Part shown: one piece after another, positions 39,471 through 48,659 of the stretch | How positions within the stretch are numbered: the stretch's first letter is position 1 | Layout: each line of letters starts with the position of its first letter | Assembly: GCA_037133675.1 (NCBI GenBank) | Contig: JBAXNR010000010.1 | Coordinates: forward strand, 1 to 64,000 | Direction of reading: 5' to 3' | Length of the DNA stretch: 64,000 nucleotides | From: UBA4132 sp037133675 | GTDB lineage: Bacteria > Pseudomonadota > Gammaproteobacteria > Methylococcales > Methylomonadaceae | The notes under the pieces: model-generated | What the model saw: only the letters and a program-made list of their open reading frames with translations | Told to the model about the DNA's origin: nothing | The model's database searches: none | Position numbers and translations under genes: made by a program

Positions 39471-40037
39471 ATGAAAAAAATCTTTTTACCGTTAGCCGCT
39501 GCGTTATTGTGCTTCACTGGTTTAGCAAACGCACATGGTCCAGTGCGTCAAGACACCGATGAAACCATCACCATTAACGCCCCCGCAGAGAAAGTCTGGG
39601 GTTTGATTAAAGATTTTGGTGATATTGCCGCATGGCATTCTGAGGTTTTTACTTCACCCGCCGAAGGCGGTAATCTGAAAGGCGGCAAACGCATATTGAC
39701 TTTAAAAGACGGCAACACCGTCAACGAAGAACTGAAAAAATATGACGAAGCCAGTATGTCTTACTCATACAAAATTACCGATATGAGTATTGTAAAAACC
39801 ATCAATTATGCGGGCGTAGATGAAAAAGTCCCCGCTATTCCTGTCGCTAATTTTTCTGCCACTATCACTGTTGCCCCTAAAGGCGATAACAGCGAAGTGA
39901 CATGGAAAGCGGGTTATTACCGCGCTTACACCAATAATAATCCACCTGAAGAAATGAACGAAGCCACTGCTAATGCAGCGGTTAAATCATTTGTGATGAC
40001 GGGTTTAATTGATCTGAAAAAAATCGCTGAGCAATAA
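39471..40037 (+). CDS. mxaD: MxaD-like periplasmic SRPBCC protein, copy 2
   Basis: A 188-aa exported protein (signal peptide KIFLPLAAALLCFTGLANA, mature HGPVRQDTDETIT). It shares most residues with copy 1, including KAGYYRAYTNNNPP near the C-terminus. Only the loop after the first helix differs clearly (AAWHSEVFTSPAEGG against SWLPAIKSTEVKGG). The AAWH form is nearer to known MxaD proteins. It is followed after 4 bp by the beta-propeller gene. Confidence 0.75.
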   Translation: MKKIFLPLAAALLCFTGLANAHGPVRQDTDETITINAPAEKVWGLIKDFGDIAAWHSEVFTSPAEGGNLKGGKRILTLKDGNTVNEELKKYDEASMSYSYKITDMSIVKTINYAGVDEKVPAIPVANFSATITVAPKGDNSEVTWKAGYYRAYTNNNPPEEMNEATANAAVKSFVMTGLIDLKKIAEQ

Positions 40038-40041
40038 ATCT

Positions 40042-40998
40042 ATGTTGGCATTGAACACCCGTGCGGCAGCGATTGCTATTGCTGCTTTATTATCGACACC
40101 ACTGGCTGCCGCACCGTTTGCTTATATCAGCAATCAATTAGCAGACAGCGTGTCTATTATTGATCTCGCTACCAATAAAGTGGTGAACACGATTGCTGTG
40201 AGCGGCAAACCAGCAGGCGTTGCCGTCTCGCCTAATGGTGATAAAGTCTATATCAGCACACCAGAAGCCCACGGTTTTGCAGTCATAGATGCCAGAAAAC
40301 AGCAACTAATAACTACTGTTAAAACCAGCGAGGGGGCGTTAGGGATCACCGTTGCTCCCGATGGTAAACGTATTTATGTTGCCGATTGGTTTATCAATAC
40401 AGTGTCAGTGCTGGACGCGGACAACTTAGAAATTATTAAAACCATCACGGTAGGTCAATCACCCTCAGGGCTAGTGGTTAGTCCTGATAATCACTGGCTG
40501 TATGTTGCTAATCGCCTCGATAACTCAGTATCACAGATAGACACGCACACCCTGACTGTCAAGAAAACCACGCCTGTCGGTCAGCATCCATTTGGTCTAG
40601 CGATAGATTCACGCGGCGAAAAAGTGTATGCGGTTAATGTCGAAAGCGATGATGTCACTGTATTAGAAACACCACAGATGAAAGCTATTGCCACTATTAA
40701 AGTGGGCGCGTTGCCTTACGCAGCTACCTTGGCTTTAAATGACAGTCGTTTATTCGTTACTAATATGGATGATGGTACAGTCTCCGTCATTGATACCGAA
40801 AGCTTAACCACTATTGGCTTGATTGAAGTGGGTGAAAAACCCGAAGGCATCGGCACGCACTTGGATGATCGTCATATTTATGTCGCCAACTGGTTTGATA
40901 AAAATGTTTCCTTGTTAGATGCTAAAACTTTGCAAGCCAAAGAAAAAATTACCACTGCTCGCGGTAGTCGAGCGTTTGGGCAGTTTATTGGTAAATAG
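40042..40998 (+). CDS. Exported YVTN-family beta-propeller protein
   Basis: A 318-aa protein with a signal peptide (AIAIAALLSTPLAAA) and seven repeats of about 42 residues with the YVTN pattern (KVYISTPEAHG, RIYVADWFINTVSVLD, WLYVANRLDNSVSQID, HIYVANWFDKNVSLLD). In methylotrophs such propellers often accompany PQQ-dependent dehydrogenase genes. It is coupled to the second MxaD-like gene. Probable periplasmic scaffold or binding protein; substrate unknown. Confidence 0.82.
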   Translation: MLALNTRAAAIAIAALLSTPLAAAPFAYISNQLADSVSIIDLATNKVVNTIAVSGKPAGVAVSPNGDKVYISTPEAHGFAVIDARKQQLITTVKTSEGALGITVAPDGKRIYVADWFINTVSVLDADNLEIIKTITVGQSPSGLVVSPDNHWLYVANRLDNSVSQIDTHTLTVKKTTPVGQHPFGLAIDSRGEKVYAVNVESDDVTVLETPQMKAIATIKVGALPYAATLALNDSRLFVTNMDDGTVSVIDTESLTTIGLIEVGEKPEGIGTHLDDRHIYVANWFDKNVSLLDAKTLQAKEKITTARGSRAFGQFIGK

Positions 40999-41068
40999 AG
41001 GTAAGCATTTTTTAGTAACCCAACAATCGTTATTATCATGAAGATTGTTTATTGCCCCTTCCAAAATT

Positions 41069-41095
41069 GTTGGATTGGCTTATCGCCAATCCAAC
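41069..41095 (+). repeat. 11-bp stem palindrome
   Basis: GTTGGATTGGC and GCCAATCCAAC pair perfectly around TTATC, between the beta-propeller and the L,D-transpeptidase genes. It lacks a T-run and looks like an interspersed repeat that may also stop transcription. Confidence 0.6.
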
Positions 41096-41114
41096 TTACC
41101 ACCCAATAAATCCC

Positions 41115-41603
41115 ATGTTGTCTAATTCCTATCTCGATATTTGCATCACCAGCCAACAACTCTCGCTCATCGAAAACGAGCAAACACTAAAAACCTACCC
41201 AATTTCCACGGCTAAAAATGGCGCGGGTGAACTAATGGGCAGTGGTTGTACACCCAGAGGTTGGCACAGCATTCGCGCAAAAATCGGCGCGGGGCTGCCG
41301 TTGTACAGTGTGTTTAAAGCCAGACGCGCCACAGGAGAGATTTATAGCCCTGAACTTGCTGCCCTATACCCAGAACGGGATTGGATTTTAACCCGCATTC
41401 TGTGGTTAGGCGGTTTAGAAGCGCGTAAAAATCGTTACGGCAATGTCGATACAACGTGGCGATATATCTATCTACACGGTTGCCCTGATGAACTAATGGA
41501 TGGTACGCCGCAATCACATGGCTGTATTCGCTTGTATAATACCGATATGGTGGATTTATTTAATCGAGTGTCAGTTGGTATGAGAGTTTTTAGTCATGAA
41601 TAA
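41115..41603 (+). CDS. L,D-transpeptidase (YkuD domain)
   Basis: A 162-aa protein consisting essentially of one YkuD catalytic domain: YLHGCPDE and the active-site SHGCIRLYNTDMVDLF with the catalytic Cys. Family members cross-link peptidoglycan or attach proteins to it. There is no clear signal peptide on either possible start; the 41052 start is TTG and lacks a ribosome site. Lack of an export signal is odd for this activity. It overlaps truA by 8 nt. Confidence 0.82.
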   Translation: MLSNSYLDICITSQQLSLIENEQTLKTYPISTAKNGAGELMGSGCTPRGWHSIRAKIGAGLPLYSVFKARRATGEIYSPELAALYPERDWILTRILWLGGLEARKNRYGNVDTTWRYIYLHGCPDELMDGTPQSHGCIRLYNTDMVDLFNRVSVGMRVFSHE

Positions 41604-42405
41604 AACCCGCATGGTGTTGGGTATTGAATACGATGGTAGTAGTTTTTGTGGGTGGCAATGGCAAGTTCAACACCGCAATGTTCAGCAGGTGTTAGAACAG
41701 GCGTTAAGCAAAATTGCGAATCATCCTGTCACCGTACAATGCGCAGGACGCACAGATACAGGCGTACACGCGCTGGAACAAGTGGTGCATTTTGATACCA
41801 CCACCACACGCGAGCTTCGTGAGTGGTTGATGGGCGGCAATAGTTTTTTGCCTAATGATGTGCGTATTACTTGGGTGCAAACTGCTATTGGTGATTTTCA
41901 TGCCCGTTACAGTGCGATTGCACGTTTTTACCGTTATGTTATTTTAAATCGTCCGATTAAATCAGCGTTATTACGCAATCAAGTGACGTGGCACGCAGCA
42001 CCATTGGATGTAGAAAAAATGCACTCAGCGGCACAGGTGTTGATTGGTCAGCATGATTTTTCCTCGTTTCGCGCTCAAGGCTGCCAGTCTAAAAGTCCGT
42101 GTCGGTTGATGTATTTTATTGATGTTTATCGAGATGACGATAAGGTGATTATTGATATTTCTGCCAATGCGTTTTTACATCACATGGTACGCAATATTGC
42201 GGGGGTGTTGATGGCGATAGGTGCGGGTAAACAGCCTGTCGAATGGACAAAGGAATTACTTCATGTTAAAAGTCGTAAATTGGGTGGTGTGACTGCGCCG
42301 CCCGATGGTTTGTATTTAGGTGCAGTGTATTACCCCAAACATTATGGACTTGCGAAACATTGCGTGTTTGATAAATTGCCAGATAATGCGCGGCGGTTTG
42401 ATTAG
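41596..42405 (+). CDS. truA: tRNA pseudouridine(38-40) synthase
   Basis: A 269-aa enzyme modifying positions 38-40 of the anticodon arm. It starts GIEYDGSSFCGWQWQ and has the catalytic Asp in CAGRTDTGVHALEQVVHFD; FLHHMVRNIAG is also typical. Length matches E. coli TruA. Translation is coupled to the L,D-transpeptidase gene. Confidence 0.96.
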   Translation: MNKTRMVLGIEYDGSSFCGWQWQVQHRNVQQVLEQALSKIANHPVTVQCAGRTDTGVHALEQVVHFDTTTTRELREWLMGGNSFLPNDVRITWVQTAIGDFHARYSAIARFYRYVILNRPIKSALLRNQVTWHAAPLDVEKMHSAAQVLIGQHDFSSFRAQGCQSKSPCRLMYFIDVYRDDDKVIIDISANAFLHHMVRNIAGVLMAIGAGKQPVEWTKELLHVKSRKLGGVTAPPDGLYLGAVYYPKHYGLAKHCVFDKLPDNARRFD

Positions 42406-42430
42406 TTTCTTTTACCAATAGGGTGATGAT

Positions 42431-43054
42431 ATGAATAATTTTTTAGCGTGGCAAGTTCATGGCAATGCCGATCAAAGTGGCGGTTTGCTTGAGATGTTGA
42501 CAGGGATGCTGGCTTTTTTTGAAGGTTTAACCGCGTCGGGTGGGGATGGCTTTTTTAATGCCTTGATGCCAGGGCTAGCAGGAATGAATAACAGCCATCC
42601 GTTGTTAGTGCATTTTCCGATTGCGTTTTTATTCGTTTTTTTTCTGTTCGATGTCGTAGCTTGTTTGGCAAAAAAACCGCAGTGGCGTGAAGTCGCTAGT
42701 TATTTATTATATTTTGGCGCGATTGGTGCAGTTTTTACCGTTATCGCTGGCTTTGCAGCGGCTTATTCAGTACCGCATAATGATGTCGTTCATGCCATTA
42801 TGGAACGGCATGAAAGTTTTGGCATATCTGTATTAATCTTAGCGGTAAGTTTGTCTTTGTGGCGATTAAAAAAAGGTGCGGTGCTAACAGGCAGGGCGAA
42901 TACGTTTTTTCTTATCCTGTCAGGGTTAATGTGTGTGCTACTGGCACTGGGTGCAGATTTGGGCGGTTTGATGGTTTATAAATACGGTACAGCGGTGCAG
43001 CTTGTTCAACCGCAACCCGCAAGCGAAAGTAATCATCATGAACACGAGCATTAA
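42431..43054 (+). CDS. DUF2231 membrane protein
   Basis: A 207-aa inner-membrane protein with about four helices. It contains HPLLVHFPIAFLFVFFLFD and HAIMERHESFG, the His-containing segments of DUF2231. The C-terminus is His-rich (SNHHEHEH), which may bind metal or be incidental. Function of DUF2231 is not established. It lies between truA and a heptosyltransferase gene on the same strand. Confidence 0.78.
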   Translation: MNNFLAWQVHGNADQSGGLLEMLTGMLAFFEGLTASGGDGFFNALMPGLAGMNNSHPLLVHFPIAFLFVFFLFDVVACLAKKPQWREVASYLLYFGAIGAVFTVIAGFAAAYSVPHNDVVHAIMERHESFGISVLILAVSLSLWRLKKGAVLTGRANTFFLILSGLMCVLLALGADLGGLMVYKYGTAVQLVQPQPASESNHHEHEH

Positions 43055-43063
43055 TTTCATCGT

Positions 43064-44131
43064 ATGAGCAAACCACGCAAAATCCTAGTCATTGCTTTGC
43101 GTTATTTGGGTGATGTGCTATTAACTACGCCGTTAATACGCTCACTACGTCAAGCGTATCCCGATGCCCAGTTAGATATATTGGTCTATGCTAATACGGT
43201 TGCTATGTTGGAAGGTAATCCTGATATTAATCAACTCATTACCGTACCTAGCAAGGCAAAGTTAGCCGATCATTGGACATTATTCAAACAACTTGCCAGA
43301 GGCTATGATCTGGCAATTACTACGCAATGTGGTGATCGTCCTTTTTTGTATAGCTTATTTGCTTCATCACGGCGGATAGGCGTAGTGCCACCTAAACAGC
43401 ATACAGGTTGGTGGAAACGATTTTTTCTGCAATATTGGTTAGAATTTGATGATGACAATACCCATACGGTTTTGCAACATTTAAAAATACTGACATTAAT
43501 TAATGTGCCGCCTTGTTTTTTGTTAGTTCCACCACAAACTGATGACACGCAGGCATTGAATCAATTAGTCGGCAATAGTGCTTACGCAGTTTTACATACT
43601 CATCCACAATGGACTTATAAACAATGGACGATTGCAGGCTGGGTACAAATAGGGCTTTATTTGCATGAGCTAGGCTTAAAGTTGGTACTGACAGGGGGAA
43701 CGGCACAAGCAGAAATTGATTATGTTGCGGATATTGCCAAGCAATTGCCTGAGGATACACTTAATATTGCGGGGCGAGTGTCTTTAGCGCAATTGACACA
43801 TTTATTGACTAACGCTGCATTATACATAGGCGTTGATACGGGTATTACACATTTGGCAGCCGCAACTAATGTGCCTGTTATTGCTCTGTATGGTCCGACT
43901 AACCCCGTTAAATGGGCTCCTTGGCCATACCGCTTTGAGCAAAATACCAACCCATTTTCAAAAATTGGTAGTCAGACGGTCAATAACATTCATTTGCTTC
44001 AAGGTGAAAAATCCTGTGTACCTTGTCATTTGGAAGGCTGCGATAAACATCAAGGTAGTCGCAGCGTCTGTTTGGATACGCTAAGCCCTGAGCGAGTAAA
44101 AGCAACGATTCGATTGATACTCAATAAATAG
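43064..44131 (+). CDS. Glycosyltransferase family 9 (heptosyltransferase-like)
   Basis: A 355-aa cytoplasmic enzyme with the GT9 pattern: ILVIALRYLGDVLLTTPLI at the start, QWTYKQWTIAGWVQIG, and the donor site YIGVDTGITHLAAATNVPVIALYGPTNP (given in two parts: YIGVDTGITHLAAA and VIALYGPTNP). It resembles WaaQ-type heptosyltransferases of LPS core synthesis. Other LPS genes are not adjacent. Confidence 0.88.
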   Translation: MSKPRKILVIALRYLGDVLLTTPLIRSLRQAYPDAQLDILVYANTVAMLEGNPDINQLITVPSKAKLADHWTLFKQLARGYDLAITTQCGDRPFLYSLFASSRRIGVVPPKQHTGWWKRFFLQYWLEFDDDNTHTVLQHLKILTLINVPPCFLLVPPQTDDTQALNQLVGNSAYAVLHTHPQWTYKQWTIAGWVQIGLYLHELGLKLVLTGGTAQAEIDYVADIAKQLPEDTLNIAGRVSLAQLTHLLTNAALYIGVDTGITHLAAATNVPVIALYGPTNPVKWAPWPYRFEQNTNPFSKIGSQTVNNIHLLQGEKSCVPCHLEGCDKHQGSRSVCLDTLSPERVKATIRLILNK

Positions 44132-44133
44132 CG

Positions 44134-44955
44134 TTAGCTTTTTCTCTGAAATTTTGAAAACAGCGATTGGATAGGATTTTTTTTAGTGATTTCTGGTTCT
44201 GGCTTTTCTGGAGGAGCTTGCTCATATTTTTTTTGATAGCTGGCGGCTTTGCTTTGTACTGCTGCCTTAATAGCATTTCTACGTTCAATGGACAGATCAT
44301 CATCAACTTTGACGAAGCGTTTATCTTTACGCAGAAAATAACAGAGCAAGGCATCTAAAAAATCATTATCAAGCTCTTCGGGTGTATAGCTCTTGCTAAA
44401 CGACTGAAGATTTTCATGATTTTTGATAAATACTTTCAACATTGATTGCTTATAATCAACCTCAATGCGAAAAGCAACAGGAACTTTTTTTTGAACTGTA
44501 AAAATTGTGAAAGCTGGGCTACCAATGGGCGAGTGGTGTTTCCAATCAAAGGACAGTTTTTTAGCTTGTAGAAACTGAATTTCTTTATCAATTAAAGGTT
44601 CAGATTCTACCCGATAACTGAACTCGCCTTTTGCTTCGCAAAAAAAACCGATGTTAATTTGCATCAAGCGATTGTAATCGGCAAGACCAATACGTCCATC
44701 AGTATTAATTCTATAATTTGATTGAAAAAGATTGCCAAATTGCGGATATTTCGAGCAATAGTTTCTTACCTCAACTGGTTCTTTCAGAAAATTGAGATAC
44801 TCAATGGTTTCTTGAAAGCTATCAAAAATAAACTGCATTTTGGGCAAAATTTTTGCCTGATAAATCTCCTCTAACTGCTCATTAGCCAAGGCTTCTTGCT
44901 GTTCAGCCGATTTTTTTTCATCGGCTTTTTTTCTTAACTCATCCAGCACACTCAT
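44134..44955 (-). CDS. Hypothetical coiled-coil-flanked protein
   Basis: I do not recognise this 273-aa protein. Charged helices occupy both ends (VLDELRKKADEKKSAEQQEA; KKYEQAPPEKPEPEITKKN) around a globular middle with strands (GEFSYRVESEPLIDKEIQFL). No signal peptide or membrane segment. It converges on the heptosyltransferase gene with a 2-bp gap. AAGG precedes the start. Probably cytoplasmic. Confidence 0.65.
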   Translation of the reverse strand: MSVLDELRKKADEKKSAEQQEALANEQLEEIYQAKILPKMQFIFDSFQETIEYLNFLKEPVEVRNYCSKYPQFGNLFQSNYRINTDGRIGLADYNRLMQINIGFFCEAKGEFSYRVESEPLIDKEIQFLQAKKLSFDWKHHSPIGSPAFTIFTVQKKVPVAFRIEVDYKQSMLKVFIKNHENLQSFSKSYTPEELDNDFLDALLCYFLRKDKRFVKVDDDLSIERRNAIKAAVQSKAASYQKKYEQAPPEKPEPEITKKNPIQSLFSKFQRKS

Positions 44956-45345
44956 CTTTATTTTCCTTGGAGTCTTTGCCTATTGAATTTAAAAAAGTAG
45001 ATTGAGTACATAATATATTAAAAAGTAGCGTGGTAAGAAATAGCTACAAATGCGCCTAATCCAAACTACTACATTAATCTGGCATTATAACCTACTCCTG
45101 CCCAGACCGATGAAAATAGCAAGTAAACTTAGCACAGTTTTAGATATAAATTTGCTTAATGATTATTCAATAATACGCACAACTCATGATTATTGAATCG
45201 TAATGTCACAAAAATTTAGTGTTACACCATGCAACGAAACTCGTAAAGCCTAGTATGATGTACTAGGATATTTTGTATTTTATTGGAAATTGTTTATCAA
45301 ATTACCGAGCAAACAAATCAAATATAATCATAACTAAGGTTTTTT
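44956..45345. other. AT-rich gap, no gene seen
   Basis: About 390 bp between divergent genes. It must hold promoters for both. I see no tRNA, strong hairpin or coding frame. Confidence 0.55.
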
Positions 45346-45387
45346 ATGAAAATTAAATTGTCCACACGGGGTGGTAGTACTACATGA
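45346..45387 (+). CDS. Possible 13-residue leader peptide coupled to the DUF1289 gene
   Basis: ATG at 45346 with AAGG 6 nt upstream encodes MKIKLSTRGGSTT, ending in a TGA that overlaps the DUF1289 ATG as ATGA. The geometry suggests translational coupling. The peptide may have no function of its own. Confidence 0.35.
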   Translation: MKIKLSTRGGSTT

Positions 45388-45587
45388 TAACTGATAAATT
45401 AACGCATCCAAATAATCAACTATCCTCGCCTTGCGTAAGAAATTGCTGTCTGGACGATAATGACATTTGCTTGGGTTGTTTTCGTACGCTTGATGAAATT
45501 ACCCATTGGATTGACGTTGATGAACAAACTCGCCAGCTTTTTCTAGCAAATGCAAAGACTCGGCAACACCGCTATCAGCAAAAATAA
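45384..45587 (+). CDS. DUF1289 small cysteine-rich protein
   Basis: A 67-aa protein with SPCVRNCCLDDNDICLGC followed by FRTLDEITHW, the DUF1289 signature (C-x3-C...C-x2-C), probably metal-binding. Such proteins are widespread in proteobacteria, without a firm function. A 31-bp gap leads to the next gene. Confidence 0.85.
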   Translation: MITDKLTHPNNQLSSPCVRNCCLDDNDICLGCFRTLDEITHWIDVDEQTRQLFLANAKTRQHRYQQK

Positions 45588-45618
45588 TGACTATAATGCT
45601 CAGCACAGGAGATATGCG

Positions 45619-46218
45619 ATGAAACAATTACACCGAAAAGATTTATTTGGCTGGTCAGAATTTGACAAACAACGCAACCTAGATTTTCACAGCATATTGT
45701 GGGTGCGTGATGAAGGCAATGTATTGATTGATCCATTGCCCATGTCTGAACACGATCACGACCATTTACAACGTTTAGGTGGCGTTAATTATATTATCAT
45801 CACCAATAGTGATCATTGTCGTGCTACTGAACAAATTGTCAGTAGCACAGGCGCGTTAGTTTATGCCCCAGCGGATGAAGAAGACCGCTTTCCTATATTT
45901 TGTGACCATTGGATTCATGATAAAGAAGAAGTGTTTGCAGGGCTAATTGCCTATCAACTGCACGGCTCAAAAACAGCAGGCGAACTGGCATTATTACTAG
46001 ACCATCACACTCTTATCACAGGCGATTTAATTCGTTGTCATGTTGCGGGTGAATTATGTTTACTACCCGATGCTAAGCTTTCAAATAAACACTTAGCGGT
46101 AAAATCAGTTAAACGTCTTGCTGAATTACCAAATATCACCGCTGTATTGACGGGTGACGGCTGGCCTATCTTTAGTCATGGTAGCGAAGCACTGCACCGT
46201 TTAGCGCGTTCGCTATAG
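45619..46218 (+). CDS. Metallo-beta-lactamase-fold-like protein with altered metal motif
   Basis: A 199-aa protein with the strand order of an MBL domain: SILWVRDEGNVLIDPLP, then YIIITNSDHCRATEQI, HGSKTAGELALLLDHHTLITGDLI and VLTGDGWPIF. The canonical HxHxDH is replaced by NSDHCRA, though late His and Asp residues remain. Metal binding may be changed or lost. AGGAGA precedes the start at 45619; the 45550 start overlaps DUF1289. Confidence 0.7.
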   Translation: MKQLHRKDLFGWSEFDKQRNLDFHSILWVRDEGNVLIDPLPMSEHDHDHLQRLGGVNYIIITNSDHCRATEQIVSSTGALVYAPADEEDRFPIFCDHWIHDKEEVFAGLIAYQLHGSKTAGELALLLDHHTLITGDLIRCHVAGELCLLPDAKLSNKHLAVKSVKRLAELPNITAVLTGDGWPIFSHGSEALHRLARSL

Positions 46219-46254
46219 TGAGGTCAATTTTTTTGGCAAATTAATGTTTGAACT

Positions 46255-48639
46255 ATGATGAAAAATGCGGCTTTAAAACTTAACAGTTTTATCATTACCA
46301 TTATTTTCAGCTGTTTTGCTGTCGTTTATAGCGATGTGCTTTCGTTCGCACATAAAGATAGTCAGCCGATACCGATTAACACACAACACGCACCTGTGTC
46401 TTACAGCAAGGATGTCAAACCGATACTGGATGCGCGTTGTGTTGCTTGCCATGCCTGTTACGACTCCCCTTGCCAACTAAAACTCACTGCTGCTGAAGGC
46501 TTAGCGCGAGGCGCGACTAAACATACTGTTTACGATCATGAGCGACTGGAAGCCGTTGAACCCACGCGTTTGTTCATTGATGAAACCAGCACCGCAGGCT
46601 GGCGAAAAAAAGATTTTTTTTCCGTCATTAATGAAGACAATAACAGCCCACAAGACAATCTCAATAAATCCTTAATCGCTAAATTGTTGCGCTTAAAACG
46701 TGAGCATCCGTTACCAACCACAGGCAAGCTCCCTAAAGACATCGAACTGACCCTAGAGCGGAAATTACAATGCTCTACGTTAGATGAATTTGCCGAGCAT
46801 CAACAAAAACACCCACTGTGGGGTATGCCTTATGGAATGTCACCACTGACAGAACAACAGGAAAATACCTTATTAAATTGGCTACAAGATGGGGCGACGA
46901 TTGATCAAAAATTTTCATTATCGCCTGCCGCCATTGCTGAAATCAGTTTGTGGGAACAGTTTTTTAACGGCAGTTCACTCAAAGAACAACTCAGTAGCCG
47001 CTATTTTTATGAGCATCTGTATTTAGGCGATCTGCATTTTAAAGGACATCCCGCTAACGAATTTTACAAACTGGTGCGCTCTAAAACCCCATCTGGGCAA
47101 GCTATCGCAGAAATTAACAGCGTTAGACCGTTTGATGATCCAAAAACTAGCCAGTTTTATTATCGACTACGCCCGCTTACTTCAACTATTGTTGATAAAG
47201 ACCATTTTGTTTATCAGCTTAGTAATGAAAAAATGGCACGCTTACGCGCCCTGTTTTTAACGCCTGATTACACTGTCACCCAGTTACCAAGTTATGACCA
47301 AGTCAGTGCCGCTAACCCATTTAAAACTTTTAGCGAATTACCTGAAGTTTCGCGCTATCAATTCCTACTTGATGATTCCCAATTCTTTTTTTCTGGCTTT
47401 ATCAAAGGTCCAGTGTGCATGGGGCAAGCGGCATTAAACGTCATTCGAGATCAATTCTGGGTGGCTTTTCTCAAACCACAAACCCAATACAATAAGCAAA
47501 GCAGCCAATTTTTAGCCGAAAATAGTGAGTATTTACGACTGCCAGCATCCGAAGGTGAGGGCATTGGCTTTAAAGAATGGCGACAATTTCAAGAGCTGCA
47601 AGTTCACTATTTACAAAATAAAGATACTTTTGTCAGTCAAGTATTGTGGCAACAGCAAGCTCCTAATCTGGATTTAATTTGGGATGGTGACGGTCATAAT
47701 GAAAACGCCTTACTCACTGTATTCCGCCATTATGATAATGCCACAGTAGTCACAGGTCTTTTAGGGCAAACGCCGTTAACCGCGTGGGTAGTGGATTACC
47801 CAATCTTTGAACGCATTCATTATTTGCTGGTAGCGGGTTACAACGTTTATGGCAGCGCGGGGCATCAAGTCACCACTCGTTTGTACATGGACTTTTTACG
47901 CATGGAAGCAGAAAATTTATTTCTTAAATTTATTCCCTTAACAGCACAAAAACCGCTACACGACGACTGGTATCAAGGCATTGACCTTAAGCTGTTTGGC
48001 TATTTTGAAACGCCTAGCTTCGGTACCGATAAAGACCCCGCTATTATTTATAGAAGCACTGATTACAAAAGCGAATTTTTTGCCGAAGTGCAACAAAAAC
48101 TAGGGCAGGCAGGTGGTAAAGTAGATAGCATTAATCGTTGCCAACAAAATTGTACGCTTGCCGATAATGCAAGCCAACAGCAACAAATTGACCAGTTCGC
48201 CCGCCAACTAACCAAATTAATAGGCAAAGATCTGACTGCATTACCCGAAGTGTCTTTTTTACGCGTAAAAACCGCCAAGCCTGAACAAGACACTGTGTAC
48301 ACACTTATTCGCAATAAAAATTTACGCAACGTCTCGTTTATTTTTGCCGAAGATTTACGCAGAGAACCTGAAAAAGATACTTTAACTGTCATTCCTGATT
48401 TTATAGGCAGTTATCCAAATATTTTCTTGGCAGTTTCTGCACTCCAATTCACTGATTTTATCGACCAGCTCAAACACAGCCAAACCGAAACCGAGATAGA
48501 CAGTTTTTATAGTCACTACGGTATTCGCCGTAATAACCCAGAAATCTGGCAATACTACGATTTTTTCAATCAAAAACACCTAAGTCAACAGCCAGAAACA
48601 GGTGGACTATTTGATATGAATCGCTACGAAAATTTGTAA
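46255..48639 (+). CDS. cti: Fatty-acid cis/trans isomerase
   Basis: A 794-aa periplasmic heme protein that converts cis to trans unsaturated fatty acids in membrane phospholipids under solvent or heat stress. A signal segment (IITIIFSCFAVVYSDVLSFA) is followed by the cytochrome c motif CVACH (ARCVACHACYDSPC), as in Pseudomonas and Methylococcus Cti. Later GPVCMGQAALNVIRDQFW and NVYGSAGHQVTTRLYMDFLR are family landmarks. It diverges in function from its neighbours and is likely its own unit; the next gene converges on it. Confidence 0.92.
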   Translation: MMKNAALKLNSFIITIIFSCFAVVYSDVLSFAHKDSQPIPINTQHAPVSYSKDVKPILDARCVACHACYDSPCQLKLTAAEGLARGATKHTVYDHERLEAVEPTRLFIDETSTAGWRKKDFFSVINEDNNSPQDNLNKSLIAKLLRLKREHPLPTTGKLPKDIELTLERKLQCSTLDEFAEHQQKHPLWGMPYGMSPLTEQQENTLLNWLQDGATIDQKFSLSPAAIAEISLWEQFFNGSSLKEQLSSRYFYEHLYLGDLHFKGHPANEFYKLVRSKTPSGQAIAEINSVRPFDDPKTSQFYYRLRPLTSTIVDKDHFVYQLSNEKMARLRALFLTPDYTVTQLPSYDQVSAANPFKTFSELPEVSRYQFLLDDSQFFFSGFIKGPVCMGQAALNVIRDQFWVAFLKPQTQYNKQSSQFLAENSEYLRLPASEGEGIGFKEWRQFQELQVHYLQNKDTFVSQVLWQQQAPNLDLIWDGDGHNENALLTVFRHYDNATVVTGLLGQTPLTAWVVDYPIFERIHYLLVAGYNVYGSAGHQVTTRLYMDFLRMEAENLFLKFIPLTAQKPLHDDWYQGIDLKLFGYFETPSFGTDKDPAIIYRSTDYKSEFFAEVQQKLGQAGGKVDSINRCQQNCTLADNASQQQQIDQFARQLTKLIGKDLTALPEVSFLRVKTAKPEQDTVYTLIRNKNLRNVSFIFAEDLRREPEKDTLTVIPDFIGSYPNIFLAVSALQFTDFIDQLKHSQTETEIDSFYSHYGIRRNNPEIWQYYDFFNQKHLSQQPETGGLFDMNRYENL

Positions 48640-48659
48640 CGTTTTTTCGGATTACAATC

